Shown here piece by piece: positions 46,996 through 56,512 of a stretch of 64,000 nt of DNA; position 1 is the stretch's first letter, and each line of letters opens with the position of its first letter. The DNA is taken from contig NZ_JAGETV010000014.1 in the NCBI RefSeq assembly GCF_017571465.1, forward strand, positions 1 to 64,000, written 5' to 3'. The notes beneath the pieces were generated by a model that was not told the DNA's origin, made no database searches, and worked only from the letters and a program-made list of their open reading frames with translations. Origin of the DNA: Thiomicrorhabdus marina. Its GTDB lineage: Bacteria; Pseudomonadota; Gammaproteobacteria; Thiomicrospirales; Thiomicrospiraceae. Position numbers and translations under genes: made by a program.

Positions 46996-47863
46996 TAAAA
47001 GCACGGCTTTTGGCGGGCACATACTCACGATTCGGATAGGTAATCCAAATCTTTGCTTCCGACTGCTGGTAAAAGCCTTGATAGTCGCTTAATACTTCTT
47101 GTAATTTGCCGTCGTGAATTTCTTGTTCAACGAGCCAGTGTGGCAACAGCGCCACGCCTTGTCCTGCCAGACACAGTTGTTTGGCAGCTTGTTCATGGGT
47201 TGCCAAGAGCTCTTGGTTGACCCAGATTTCTTCGAGTAAAGTGTCGGTTTGCGTTTTTTTGAAACACCAGTGTTGCGCATTTGGGTGAGGGATTAAACCG
47301 ATGCAAGGGACAGTCTGCAAATCTTGCGGCTGTTCGATTCGGTGATTGTGTAAAAACTCCACAGAGGCACAAGCAATAAAACAGAGCTCTAATAACGGTT
47401 TGGCGACCCAATTGTCCTCTTCGATATTACCGATGCGGATACCGACATCGATTTTTTGTTGTAGCAGATCTAAACATTCGTCGGTAATCAATAGCTCCAG
47501 TTTCAACTCTGGATGTTGCTTGCGAAACTTCGGTATCAACGGGACTAACTGACTCTCGGCAAAGCCTATCGGAGTAGTTACGCGTAAAGTTCCCTGTAAG
47601 GTCTGTTTAATATCCTGCGCTTGCTGCTGCGCTTGATTGAGACGCTGTAAAATTGGTTGTACTTGTTGAAAATAAATTTCTCCTGCCTCGGTTAAGGTCA
47701 GCTTGCGGGTACTGCGTTGCAATAGTTTTATGCCTAACTGTTTTTCCAGATTCTGCACGCTACGAGATACAGAGGTCGCATTCAGTCGGCGTTTCTCGGC
47801 CACAGCGGCAAAACTTCCCAACTGTATGGTTTCGACAAAAATTTCCAGCTGTTCAACGTGCAT
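46967..47863 (-). CDS. LysR-family transcriptional regulator
   Basis: The 298-residue regulator has an N-terminal winged helix-turn-helix (about 1-60; GSFAAVAEKRRLNATSVSRSVQNLE) and a type 2 binding-protein effector domain (about 90-295). It is divergent from azoR and pirin, the usual arrangement for a LysR regulator and its targets, so response to quinones or electrophiles is a reasonable inference. Its 3' end overlaps the convergent HD-GYP gene by 29 bases. Confidence 0.9.
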   Translation of the reverse strand: MHVEQLEIFVETIQLGSFAAVAEKRRLNATSVSRSVQNLEKQLGIKLLQRSTRKLTLTEAGEIYFQQVQPILQRLNQAQQQAQDIKQTLQGTLRVTTPIGFAESQLVPLIPKFRKQHPELKLELLITDECLDLLQQKIDVGIRIGNIEEDNWVAKPLLELCFIACASVEFLHNHRIEQPQDLQTVPCIGLIPHPNAQHWCFKKTQTDTLLEEIWVNQELLATHEQAAKQLCLAGQGVALLPHWLVEQEIHDGKLQEVLSDYQGFYQQSEAKIWITYPNREYVPAKSRAFINFLEQEFR

Positions 47864-47890
47864 TTACAATCCTTTTTGAAATGGTTATTC

Positions 47891-47905
47891 CTGCATTTAT
47901 TGCAG
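47891..47905. promoter_or_regulatory. LysR-type operator (T-N11-A palindrome)
   Basis: CTGCATTTATTGCAG is a perfect 5+5+5 palindrome with the T-N11-A layout of LysR boxes. It lies in the 130-base region between the LysR gene and azoR, so it is a good candidate site for that regulator. Confidence 0.55.
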
Positions 47906-47993
47906 TTTAATTATGCGCTAAAACGGCTTTTTAGTCATGACTGTTTTTTTTAAACTATCAACGTCTAAGGAAACACTAAAAAGAGATAATTTT

Positions 47994-48611
47994 ATGAATA
48001 CCCCAATTTCTAATAAACAAATCGGTACTTTGTTGAGAGTGGATGCCAGTTTACAGTCTTCGGAAAATTCCAGCTCGCGACAGCTAGCAGAGTATCTATT
48101 AGCGCAATTGGTGCCGCAAAATGTTGAACAGATTGACTTGGCGAAAATTAATCCGCAACCGATTGACGGAGCCTTTTTACAAGCCTCTATCGGTGATAAG
48201 CAGCAACAGCAAGATAATGCCAATGTTGCCTTAGCGAATAGTTGGATTGAAAAGGTGCAACAGGCGGATGCTATCGCCATCAGTGTGCCGATGTATAACT
48301 TCGGTATGCCGGCGCAATTGAAAACCTTTTTTGACTATATTTTGCGTGCCGGTGTGACTTTCCGTTATACCGAAAACGGCCCGCAAGGATTGGTGGCCGA
48401 CAAGCCGGTTTATCTGCTGTTGGCTTCCGGCGGTGATTATCGCGAAGGTGAAGCAGCTAAGCTAAATTATTTGGATGGGCATTTACAAACCATGTTGAAT
48501 TTTATTGGTTTGACCGATTTGCATTTTATTCACGCAGCCGGTTTGGCAAGCGGTCAAGCTGAGCAGATAATGCAAAAGGCGCAACAGTCTATTGACGCTT
48601 TGGTTGCATAA
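47994..48611 (+). CDS. azoR: FMN-dependent NADH-azoreductase
   Basis: The 205-residue flavodoxin-fold enzyme (Flavodoxin_2) has LLRVDASLQSSENSSSRQLAE for the FMN phosphate, SVPMYNFGMPAQLKTFFDY and a glycine-rich LLLASGGDYREG loop. It reduces quinones and azo dyes with NADH. The ATG at 47994 gives the expected AzoR length (about 201 in E. coli); the frame is open upstream without a ribosome site. It is probably cotranscribed with the pirin gene and controlled by the divergent LysR protein. Confidence 0.9.
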   Translation: MNTPISNKQIGTLLRVDASLQSSENSSSRQLAEYLLAQLVPQNVEQIDLAKINPQPIDGAFLQASIGDKQQQQDNANVALANSWIEKVQQADAIAISVPMYNFGMPAQLKTFFDYILRAGVTFRYTENGPQGLVADKPVYLLLASGGDYREGEAAKLNYLDGHLQTMLNFIGLTDLHFIHAAGLASGQAEQIMQKAQQSIDALVA

Positions 48612-48636
48612 TCCGTTAGCGCGGAAAGGAGGCGTT

Positions 48637-49467
48637 ATGTTAAGAGAAATCGCATTTATCCGGCAGGCGCAAGCGGCGATGGACGGTGACGGTGTTGCCT
48701 TGCAGCGCAATGCTTTGTTCGGCGGCGAACTAGACCCGTTTTTAATGTTGGACGAGCTTAAGGCCAATCCTGACGATCAGGTCGGCGCTTTTCCGGTACA
48801 TCCGCATCGCGGTATTCAGACTTTTAGTTACCTGATTAACGGCGGCATGGCGCATCAAGATTCAATGGGCAATGCCTCGCAAGTTAGCGCCGGCGGTTTG
48901 CAATGGATGCATACTGCGCGCGGTATCGAGCATGCCGAAAAACCGTTTATTGATGAGCAGGGTCTATGGGGCTTCCAGTTCTGGCTGAATGTGCCGCACG
49001 AGGAGAAGTTTATCGAGCCGAGTTATCAGGATGTTTCGGCAGACGAATTGACTTGGCAGTCAATTGCCGGTGTGCAGATCAAAGTGCTGGCCGGTCAATT
49101 ACAGGTCGAACAGCAGTCGTTACAATCTTCGTTTAATCGTTTGAGTAATGCAGCGACCGTTGCCGATTTGGATTGGCAACAAGACAGTACTATCCGTTTG
49201 CAAACGTCGGACAGCAGTTTAGCGATTTTCGTTTTGACGGGAACGGTGAAAATTAACGATCAGAATGAAGTTAAAGCCGGGCAGTTAGTAAAGTTTGATG
49301 AAGGGGATGAAGTTCAACTACAGGGTTCCGCTGGAAGTCGTTTACTGGTTTTTTCCGGTGAACCGATTGGCGAGCCGATTGTACATCGCGGCCCATTTGT
49401 GATGACCACTGAAGAGGAGATGCGCCAGACATTACAAGACTATCGCGAAGGTCGTTTGATTTATTAA
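48637..49467 (+). CDS. pirin family protein
   Basis: The 276-residue bicupin has the pirin metal ligands in FPVHPHRGIQTFSYL and HTARGIEHAEKP (three His and one Glu). Pirins are iron-binding, and some have quercetinase activity. The ATG at 48637 follows AAAGGAGG closely. It lies 25 bases after azoR, so an azoR-pirin operon is likely, with a redox-stress role inferred from context. Confidence 0.9.
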   Translation: MLREIAFIRQAQAAMDGDGVALQRNALFGGELDPFLMLDELKANPDDQVGAFPVHPHRGIQTFSYLINGGMAHQDSMGNASQVSAGGLQWMHTARGIEHAEKPFIDEQGLWGFQFWLNVPHEEKFIEPSYQDVSADELTWQSIAGVQIKVLAGQLQVEQQSLQSSFNRLSNAATVADLDWQQDSTIRLQTSDSSLAIFVLTGTVKINDQNEVKAGQLVKFDEGDEVQLQGSAGSRLLVFSGEPIGEPIVHRGPFVMTTEEEMRQTLQDYREGRLIY

Positions 49468-49497
49468 CTTGTCGGGCAAGACTATAATTATCGATAA

Positions 49498-49799
49498 GGA
49501 ACCTCTGATTGAATCAAATTGAAATTCTGCGAGACTTCTAGCTCGATTATTTTAGGCGTGGCACGCCGGCCTTAGTTACTCTAAGGTCAAGGGTCATAAC
49601 AACAAAGAATCGGGCTACCCCCTGCCCACAAAACTTTAAAAAGCCAGGGGACATGGAAGCCTCGCCCATAGGGGCTTAGCCAAATTTGTCATCTCTGCGT
49701 TGCGAAGTTTTGCAAGGTCTAGACATTCCTGCAACTTCACGCCTTGACCTGAAAAATTTGGCGTTGCCAGAAATTTAATTTGATTCAATCAGAGGTTCC
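49498..49799. mobile_element. MITE, 302 bp, with 23-bp terminal inverted repeats and ATAA target duplication
   Basis: GGAACCTCTGATTGAATCAA plus ATT at the left end (49498-49520) is the exact reverse complement of the right end (49777-49799), and similarity extends further inward. ATAA flanks both sides (49494-49497 and 49800-49803) as a target-site duplication. The interior has no coding frame. The termini recall IS5-type ends, but the parental transposase is not in the window. The right end lies 25 bases before the next gene's start codon. Confidence 0.85.
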
Positions 49800-49824
49800 A
49801 TAAGGTAATTGTTGAGTCGACCCG

Positions 49825-51060
49825 ATGACAGAATCCACTGCTAATTTATCCGCTGATAGCGCTCTGCAAATGCAGGTGCTGTCGGCGATTGCTGATATTC
49901 CCGCCGAGCAATGGAACGCGCTACACGCTTCCAAAAATCCCTTTATCCAACATCAATTTCTTAATGCTTTAGAACGCCACGGTTGCGTCAGTGAACGCTA
50001 TGGCTGGATTCCGAAACACCTGCTTTTTCATCAGGGCGAGGAGCTCGTTGCCGCTATGGTTTTGTATGAGAAGCATAATAATTATGGCGAATTTGTGTTT
50101 GACCACGCTTGGCAGCAGGCTTGGGATAGCGTCGGTCTTAATTATTATCCAAAGTTGGTTAGTGCAGCGCCCTACACACCGGCTAGCGGGCCGCGAATTC
50201 TGTTAGCTGGTAGCCTTACCGCTGATCCTAAACAGGCGCAACAGGTTTACGCCGAGATTGTCGAGAACCTACAAAATTTCGCTACTGAGAATGGCTATAG
50301 CGGCGCTCATATTTTATTCAGTGACGAGCAGCAACAGTTAGCGCAGCAGTCAGAGGTGATTTTGCGGCATGATGTGCAATTTCAATGGTTTAATCAAAAC
50401 TACCGAAGTTTTGATGACTTCCTTGCTACGTTAAAACCGAAAAAGCGCAAGAACATCAGCCAAGAGCGCCGTAAGCTTGCCGAGCATGATATTACTTTTC
50501 GGGTTATGTCCGGTACTGAGGCGAGTGAGCAAGATTGGCAGGATTTCGATTTTTTCTATCAAAAAACCTTCCTAGAGAAATGGTCGACACCGACCCTGAA
50601 TTTGGCATTTTTTCAAGAAATTGCCCAGACCATGCCAGAGCATATTGTGTTAGTGATGGCGCAACGCGACGGCAAAAATATCGCGGGCGCTTTAATGTTT
50701 CGTTCCAACAATGTGTTGTACGGACGTCATTGGGGTTGCGCTGAGCAAGTCAAGCATTTACATTTTGAAGCCTGTTTCTATCAAGGTATTGAGTACGCCA
50801 TTCAGCATGGTTTGCAACGTTTTGAACCGGGAGCCGGTGGCGAGCATAAAATCTCGCGTGGTTTTATTCCGGTGCCGATGCAGTCCTCGCATTGGCTGAC
50901 CGTTAATCCGTTTGTTCAGGGCATTGCCGACTTTGTACAACAGGAACAGCAGATGATTGGCGACTATATGCAAGAAATTTGGCAGGCCAGCCCTTACAGA
51001 GAAAACGAAAAATTGCAGCAATTGGTGAGCGAGCTTAAGGAAATACAGAATAAGACCTGA
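49825..51060 (+). CDS. GNAT/FemAB-like protein (COG3146/DUF482 type)
   Basis: The 411-residue cytoplasmic protein has two acetyltransferase-like halves: FDDFLATLKPKKRKNISQERR, then MAQRDGKNIAGALMFRSNN and GAGGEHKISRGFIP. This pattern fits the DUF482/COG3146 family, related to GNAT and FemAB peptidyltransferases and of unproven function. The start codon has only a weak ribosome site. The MITE ends 25 bases upstream, so its promoter may have been replaced or altered. Confidence 0.8.
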   Translation: MTESTANLSADSALQMQVLSAIADIPAEQWNALHASKNPFIQHQFLNALERHGCVSERYGWIPKHLLFHQGEELVAAMVLYEKHNNYGEFVFDHAWQQAWDSVGLNYYPKLVSAAPYTPASGPRILLAGSLTADPKQAQQVYAEIVENLQNFATENGYSGAHILFSDEQQQLAQQSEVILRHDVQFQWFNQNYRSFDDFLATLKPKKRKNISQERRKLAEHDITFRVMSGTEASEQDWQDFDFFYQKTFLEKWSTPTLNLAFFQEIAQTMPEHIVLVMAQRDGKNIAGALMFRSNNVLYGRHWGCAEQVKHLHFEACFYQGIEYAIQHGLQRFEPGAGGEHKISRGFIPVPMQSSHWLTVNPFVQGIADFVQQEQQMIGDYMQEIWQASPYRENEKLQQLVSELKEIQNKT

Positions 51061-51147
51061 TTTGTGGTTTTCGAGAGAGTATTTTCAGTAGAATTGAATT
51101 TCTCGAGTGTTCTGTACTCTTCTCTCTATGATTAAGTGAATTGATTT

Positions 51148-54100
51148 ATGCCGATTTCTACCGTGCTGCCGGATAGGTTTGCGCAATCGCAAAAACAGGT
51201 TTTAACCCGTCTTTTGGGTATCTTGGTGGCGGCAGCGCTGCTTTTAGTACCGCTTTCTTGGTTACGCATTGAGGAAACCGGCTTTCATTCAACGATGGTC
51301 TTGCATAGCGTCATGTTGGCGGTGTTATTAGCGGCATGGGTTGGGAACAAGTATCTGTCTCCGACCCTTATCGCCAGTTTACTGCTGATTTTATTGACGG
51401 CTTTGGGGGTTGTCGCCAGTTTTGAGTCCGCTAGCACACTATATGCGGTCGGCTTTTTCGTCACGGCTTTGATGATCAGCGGTCTTTACTTCAATAGCCT
51501 TATGTTGCTGTTGATTGGTGTGGCACAAGCCGCTTATATCGGTTATTTCTATAGTATCCAAGCGGGGACGGTTGTGGATGCTTTGGTCTCTGCGGTTATT
51601 GTTTTTACGCTTGCGTTAATTACGATTTTTATCAGCCGCACCAGTCAACAAAACCTATTTGCCAGTAACCAAATGCTGATTGAACAGAAAGAAAAATTAG
51701 CGCAACAAAGTCAGCAGTTAGAAAAGGAACACCACATACTGGAGGCGGCCTTTAATATCAGTATGGACGGTCTGATTGAGGTTGATTTCGAGCAGGAACG
51801 CGCTCAGCTGTCGGAGCATACTTTTGCGATTTTAGGTATTAGTGGCCAGCGCCGTAATCTGCATTTTTCCGAGTTTGTCGAATTGATTGACCAGCGTGAC
51901 CGCTTTCAGGTGCAACAGGCGTTCTCGGAGTTTTCGAAAGGCGGTACTTCGTTGGAAAATTTGCAATATCGGGTACTCCGTTCCGGCGAGAAACCGAGTT
52001 GGGTGCAGGAGAATTGCCAAGTAACTGAGTTTGACCACTTAGGTAATCCGAAAAAAGCGCTTTGTGTCATTAAGGATATTAGTCAACAGAAAAAAGCCGA
52101 AGAGGTCATTAGCGCTAAGGAACAAGTTTTGTCGCGAGTGGTTGAAGCTGCCGGACAGGGAATTTGGCAAGCAAAGCGCTTCGGAGACTATTGGGATTTT
52201 GAGTTTTCGCCGTCCTTCTATCAGATTATCGGTCATGTCAAACCTATCGATGGACACTTTTCGCTATTGCAGTTTATTGAACTCATTCATCCAGCCGACC
52301 AGAACAGCTGTATGCAAGCTTTTTACCTGCATATGGCCTCAAATAAGCCGTATCAAATTGAGTTTCGAGTATTGACCGAACAGGGTCAAACGCGTTGGGT
52401 CAGTGCCAGCGGTTTGTTTTTGGAGCCGGATGCAAAAGGCAATCCAAGGCGGAATATCGGTTCGCTGCGCGATATTACTTTGGCTAAGGAGTTGCAAGCA
52501 GAGCTAGTTCGCTCTAAAGAGTATGCCGAGTCGGAACGCGTTCGTTTACATACGTTGATGGATACCGTCAGTAACGGTATTCATCTGGTTGATGAGAGCG
52601 CTACGGTGATTGAAGCTAACCATTATTTCCTTGATATGCTCGGCTATGAACAGAATGATGTCGGCCATTTGAATGTTGCCGATTTTGAAATGAATTTCGA
52701 CGCCAAAGGCATTCAGAAAGTGTTACATAACCTGCGCGAACGTCCAAATAATACCCTTGTTTTCGACTCAAAAAACCGTCGTAAAGACGGCTCGATTCTC
52801 GATGTACAAGTGACACTGAAATTAGTTGATATCTCCGGTAAACAGGTGTTTTTCGCGATGTCGCGAGACATCACTGAACGAAAGATTTATGAACAGGAAT
52901 TGCTGCAAGCTAAGCAGGAGGCCGAACAAGCGGCAGCGGCGAAAAGCCAGTTCTTAGCAAATATGTCGCACGAGATTCGTACGCCGTTAAACGCAACGAT
53001 GAACTTTTTACAATTTGTCGAGGATTCAGCACTGAATGCAGAGCAACGTAATTACGTGTATAAGGCGCAACAGGCTTCGCACCACCTGCTGGACTTATTA
53101 GTCGATATTCTTGATTTTTCTAAAATTGACGCCGGTACTGTCGAGCTTTTGAAAAAACCGTTTGATGTGCTACATCTTGCTTCGCAACTGAAGTCGCAGT
53201 TGCAACATAAGGCGGAGAAGAAAGGCTTGTCGTTTCAGGTCCATTTAGACTCCTCGCTGCCGCATTATCTAGTCGGCGATTCTAAGCGGTTATTGCAGGT
53301 TTTGCTGAACATTACTTCAAATGCGATTAAGTACACCAAAAAGGGTTCGGTCGAAGTGCAATTGAATTTGCTGAGCAAAAAAGATCGAGAGGTCTCGCTG
53401 GAATGTTGTGTGAAGGATACCGGTGTTGGAATCGACGAATCGATTTTGCCGACCTTGTTTGATCCGTTTACTCAGGTTGACAATTCTCATACCCGAGCCG
53501 AATCTGGCGTCGGTTTGGGGTTAAGCATCAGTAAGCAATTATTGATGATGATGGATTCCCAGTTGCAGGTCAACTCTGCGGTCGGGCAGGGGAGTACCTT
53601 TAGTTTCCAAGTTACTTTGCCGAAAGCGGATAGTCTCGAACAAATTGGCGATTCGTCAAAACAGTTAGAGCATAAAGCAGCCTTAATTTTGCCCTCAGAT
53701 GATGAGAACTTACCGGCACCAGCCAAGGATTTGAACGGCTTTAATATTTTGGTGGCCGAAGACAATTTGCTCAATCAGGAGAGCATGCAAATTATGCTCA
53801 GCAAAATGGGAGCGACGGTTGATTTGGTTGAGGATGGTGTTGAAGCGGTTCAGGTCATGCAAGAGCGGGGGACACAGTTCGATTTGGTATTGATGGATAT
53901 TCAGATGCCGGTCTTAGATGGGATCGCCGCCACGAAACAGATTCGTAATTTATTCGAACTGCCGCATATTCCGATTATTGCCTTAACCGCCAGTTCGCAA
54001 CAGTCTGACCGTAAAGCTGCTGAACAGGCAGGAATGGATGCTTATTTACTGAAACCTTTTGACAGAGCCGCGCTATTGCAACTGGTGAGTAGTCTGTCGA

Positions 54101-54534
54101 TTACTCCGAGTATTAAGGTTGATTCTGAGCATGCAGAGGAGCCGAAAACCTTGCCAAAAGGTCATTTCTCTCTACCCGGTTTTGATATTGAGCAGGCGTT
54201 GTATCGCTTGGATGGTTCACAAGAAACCTTGCAACGAATGTTCGATCTCTTTGTCAATTCAATACAGGACACTGTGCCGAAATTGCATGAACTCTTTGAT
54301 GATCTTGAAGATGAACGTAACCGGCAAGAATTACGTAAGATTTTGCATCGTGTTATCGGCTCTTCTTCGGTGGTTGGTGCGACTGAGTTGATTGAGAAAT
54401 TGAAAAACATTCAGCAGCAGTTAAAAGAAACCGATGATGTCTCGGAAATCCCGTGGTCAGAGGTACGAGAACAGTTATTTTCGAGTCTGGAAAAAGCTCA
54501 AAAGCAACTTCAAAATTTTCAATTTCGTGCATAA
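51148..54534 (+). CDS. hybrid sensor histidine kinase with PAS, REC and Hpt domains
   Basis: The inner-membrane protein of 1128 residues has about six N-terminal membrane helices (about 20-165), a coiled linker and three PAS domains (about 195-315, 325-450, 455-590). HisKA (FLANMSHEIRTPLN) and HATPase (DTGVGID, GVGLGLSISKQL) follow, then a receiver domain (VLMDIQMPVLDG) and a C-terminal Hpt domain (LHRVIGSSSVVGA). It has all parts of a phosphorelay. The OmpR-like regulator downstream at 54801 is the probable target, though a 138-bp repeat separates them. Confidence 0.92.
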   Translation: MPISTVLPDRFAQSQKQVLTRLLGILVAAALLLVPLSWLRIEETGFHSTMVLHSVMLAVLLAAWVGNKYLSPTLIASLLLILLTALGVVASFESASTLYAVGFFVTALMISGLYFNSLMLLLIGVAQAAYIGYFYSIQAGTVVDALVSAVIVFTLALITIFISRTSQQNLFASNQMLIEQKEKLAQQSQQLEKEHHILEAAFNISMDGLIEVDFEQERAQLSEHTFAILGISGQRRNLHFSEFVELIDQRDRFQVQQAFSEFSKGGTSLENLQYRVLRSGEKPSWVQENCQVTEFDHLGNPKKALCVIKDISQQKKAEEVISAKEQVLSRVVEAAGQGIWQAKRFGDYWDFEFSPSFYQIIGHVKPIDGHFSLLQFIELIHPADQNSCMQAFYLHMASNKPYQIEFRVLTEQGQTRWVSASGLFLEPDAKGNPRRNIGSLRDITLAKELQAELVRSKEYAESERVRLHTLMDTVSNGIHLVDESATVIEANHYFLDMLGYEQNDVGHLNVADFEMNFDAKGIQKVLHNLRERPNNTLVFDSKNRRKDGSILDVQVTLKLVDISGKQVFFAMSRDITERKIYEQELLQAKQEAEQAAAAKSQFLANMSHEIRTPLNATMNFLQFVEDSALNAEQRNYVYKAQQASHHLLDLLVDILDFSKIDAGTVELLKKPFDVLHLASQLKSQLQHKAEKKGLSFQVHLDSSLPHYLVGDSKRLLQVLLNITSNAIKYTKKGSVEVQLNLLSKKDREVSLECCVKDTGVGIDESILPTLFDPFTQVDNSHTRAESGVGLGLSISKQLLMMMDSQLQVNSAVGQGSTFSFQVTLPKADSLEQIGDSSKQLEHKAALILPSDDENLPAPAKDLNGFNILVAEDNLLNQESMQIMLSKMGATVDLVEDGVEAVQVMQERGTQFDLVLMDIQMPVLDGIAATKQIRNLFELPHIPIIALTASSQQSDRKAAEQAGMDAYLLKPFDRAALLQLVSSLSITPSIKVDSEHAEEPKTLPKGHFSLPGFDIEQALYRLDGSQETLQRMFDLFVNSIQDTVPKLHELFDDLEDERNRQELRKILHRVIGSSSVVGATELIEKLKNIQQQLKETDDVSEIPWSEVREQLFSSLEKAQKQLQNFQFRA

Positions 54535-54642
54535 AATTTATTGGCGGCAAGCAAACTTTTCGACTCGAACTTATTCAACTGTTACTTTGTAAATTAGCTT
54601 GTATAATCAACGCCGATAAAAATAAAAAATCTATTTGATAAC

Positions 54643-54780
54643 TAAGGAAACACAGAATAAGTCCCCATTGACTTCAGTGAGGTGTTTGAAGAGATAAATT
54701 CTAGGCAGCGTTTGAGACGCCTTGTTTAGCCTAAATTTTACTTTGCCTGAAGCCATTTGGACTTGTTCTGCGTTTCCCTA
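54643..54780. repeat. dispersed short inverted-repeat element (copy c, complete)
   Basis: TAAGGAAACACAGAATAAGT at the left and a matching reverse complement at the right (GGACTTGTTCTGCGTTTCCC) bound a 138-bp element. Similarity of the ends continues to CTTCAG, about 35 bases each. It has no coding frame and lies between a histidine kinase gene and its likely response regulator. I saw no clear target-site duplication. Confidence 0.7.
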
Positions 54781-54800
54781 AGAGCGGGAATTGAGTCAGT

Positions 54801-55508
54801 ATGTCATTACAAAAAAACTGCATTGCAATTTTGGAAGATGACCCCTTAGCTGCGGAAGTGTTGAAGAGTGCTTTTCAAAGTGCTGGTATGGAATATCAGT
54901 ATTTTTCTAATCTTACCGATTTAAAAGCAGTCTTGCCGGCGAAAAATTTTTCGTTATTGATGTTGGATTGGCAGTTACCGGATGGTACTGCTGACGAAGT
55001 GATTCATCTGGTGCGCGACGAAATGCAGTGGCAGGTGCCGATTATTGTACAGAGCATCTATGAAGACGAAGATAAAGTTGTTAATGCACTTTCATTGGGG
55101 GCTGATGAGTATTTGATTAAGCCGTTGCGTCAGTCTGAGACAGTCGCACGCGCGCAAGCTATGATTCGTCGTGCCGGAATAGATGTTCAGCAACAGCTAT
55201 GGGTTAAGGCCGGTGATTTGGAAGTGGATACCCTGAATCAGAAGGTCTTTATGAACGGCGAACAGCTGGAGATGACTCGAATTCAGATCAAACTGATTGC
55301 CTACCTGCTGCAACATATTGATGTTCCCTTGTCGCGCGAGCATCTTTTGCGTAATGTTTGGGATAAGAAGAGCCTGCCGGAAACCCGAACCGTTGATGCG
55401 CATATCAACCAGCTTCGCAAACGTTTGAATTTAGACAGTCATTCCGTACTTAAAATCGATTCGGTGCATGGTTACGGTTATTGTTGTCGTTTACAACAAG
55501 AAGCGTAA
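54801..55508 (+). CDS. OmpR/PhoB-family response regulator
   Basis: The 235-residue protein has a receiver domain (about 8-120; acidic pair EDD, phosphorylated Asp in LLMLDWQLPDG, switch Lys in YLIKPL) and a winged-helix DNA-binding domain (about 135-230; ETRTVDAHINQLRKRL). It is the likely partner of the upstream hybrid kinase. Its stop codon TAA is the first three bases of repeat copy d, so the natural C terminus may have been changed by that insertion. Confidence 0.92.
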   Translation: MSLQKNCIAILEDDPLAAEVLKSAFQSAGMEYQYFSNLTDLKAVLPAKNFSLLMLDWQLPDGTADEVIHLVRDEMQWQVPIIVQSIYEDEDKVVNALSLGADEYLIKPLRQSETVARAQAMIRRAGIDVQQQLWVKAGDLEVDTLNQKVFMNGEQLEMTRIQIKLIAYLLQHIDVPLSREHLLRNVWDKKSLPETRTVDAHINQLRKRLNLDSHSVLKIDSVHGYGYCCRLQQEA

Positions 55509-55600
55509 GAAAACGCAGAACAAGCCTAAATAGCTTCAGGCACAGTCAAATTTTGGCTAAGTAAGGCGACGGTTTGTTGGCATGCCTAGAGCGGACAAAA
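55506..55600 (+). repeat. dispersed short inverted-repeat element (copy d, partial)
   Basis: TAAGAAAACGCAGAACAAGC at 55506 begins a stretch that follows the reverse complement of copy c for about 75 bases (CTTCAGGCA, AAATTT, GGCTAA, AAGGCG, GCCTAGA). The second end is not recognisable. The right-hand boundary is approximate. The element overlaps the response regulator stop codon. Confidence 0.6.
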
Positions 55601-55662
55601 CATTTCCTGAATCAAAAACTATCGCAGCGCCAATCTCTGGCGCGGCTGATTCCATGACTTTC

Positions 55663-56319
55663 TTACGGTGCCAGACGACTGATTTGCCACGTCCCATCTT
55701 CGCTATGACGGTATTGCACGCGGTCATGCAAGCGGTTATCGCCGCCTTGCCAGAATTCGATATTTAACGGTTTGATGCGATAACCACCCCAAAAATCCGG
55801 AAACGGCACTTCGCCATGTTTGAATTTATCGAGCATTTTCTGATATTGATTCAACAGCAACTGCTTGCTGGAAATCACTTCACTTTGATTACTGACCCAG
55901 GCACCGATTTGACTGCCTTTCGGACGACTACTGAAATACTTGAGTGACTCGGCTGTCGAAACTTTTTCGGCAATCCCTTGGATTTTCACTTGGCGTTCCA
56001 AACCGAGCCATAAAAATTGCAAACTCACCTTCGGGTTCTCGCTAATGTGCTTGGCCTTTTCACTGCTGAAATTGGTGTAAAAGACAAAGCCGCTTTCATC
56101 GAAATACTTCAATAGAACGGTACGAGTTGACGGCATGCCATCGCTATCGACGGTTGCCACCACCATTGCATTCGGCTCGATTAATCCGGCTTCTTCGGCT
56201 TGCGAGAACCATTCACCGAATAGCTCAAACGGGTTATTCGGCACTTCGTTTTCGTCCAACCCTCCCTGCAAATACCTTTGGCGGTAGCTACTTAAATCGC
56301 GTTTGGTTTGCTCAGTCAT
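55663..56319 (-). CDS. pdxH: pyridoxamine 5'-phosphate oxidase
   Basis: PdxH uses FMN and oxygen to make pyridoxal 5'-phosphate. The ATG at 56319 (MTEQTKRDLSSYRQRY) has GAGG nine bases before it and gives 218 residues, the length of the E. coli enzyme; the frame is open upstream. Typical blocks are SRTVLLKYFDESGFVFYTN, VSLQFLW and the C-terminal WQGGDNRLHDR with R/H residues at the substrate site. It overlaps the CPXCG gene by 8 bases, so the two are cotranscribed. Confidence 0.95.
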   Translation of the reverse strand: MTEQTKRDLSSYRQRYLQGGLDENEVPNNPFELFGEWFSQAEEAGLIEPNAMVVATVDSDGMPSTRTVLLKYFDESGFVFYTNFSSEKAKHISENPKVSLQFLWLGLERQVKIQGIAEKVSTAESLKYFSSRPKGSQIGAWVSNQSEVISSKQLLLNQYQKMLDKFKHGEVPFPDFWGGYRIKPLNIEFWQGGDNRLHDRVQYRHSEDGTWQISRLAP

Positions 56320-56509
56320 AGGCTTCGTCCTCATGGATGGCTTGCAGTTCGATGCTGCCGTCAAAATTCATTATTTTATGAAAATGAATCGGCCGACAGC
56401 AGACAAAACAGTCTTCGACAAACTCGCTCGATTCGTCGCTCGGGTCAAGCACGATTTCGATTTCACTCCAGCAGTATGGACATTGCACGGTTTCGGTTTG
56501 CAGCAGCAT
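56312..56509 (-). CDS. CPXCG-type cysteine-rich protein
   Basis: The 65-residue protein has two Cys pairs (QCPYCWSEIEI and DCFVCCRPI), the zinc-ribbon pattern of the Cys_rich_CPXG family, and an acidic C terminus. Its role is unknown. Its ATG has AGGA seven bases ahead, lying in the remnant of an upstream hydrolase gene. It overlaps the pdxH start. Confidence 0.85.
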   Translation of the reverse strand: MLLQTETVQCPYCWSEIEIVLDPSDESSEFVEDCFVCCRPIHFHKIMNFDGSIELQAIHEDEAYD

Positions 56510-56512
56510 ATT

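Noticed and set aside
47965-47985. CTAAGGAAACACTAAAAAGAG upstream of azoR as an element end
   Set aside because: The match stops after CTAAGGAAACAC and no inner sequence of the element follows, so it is probably chance.
55582-55767. Open frame of 61 codons on the plus strand
   Set aside because: It is antisense to the pdxH 3' end and begins inside repeat copy d, with no ribosome site.
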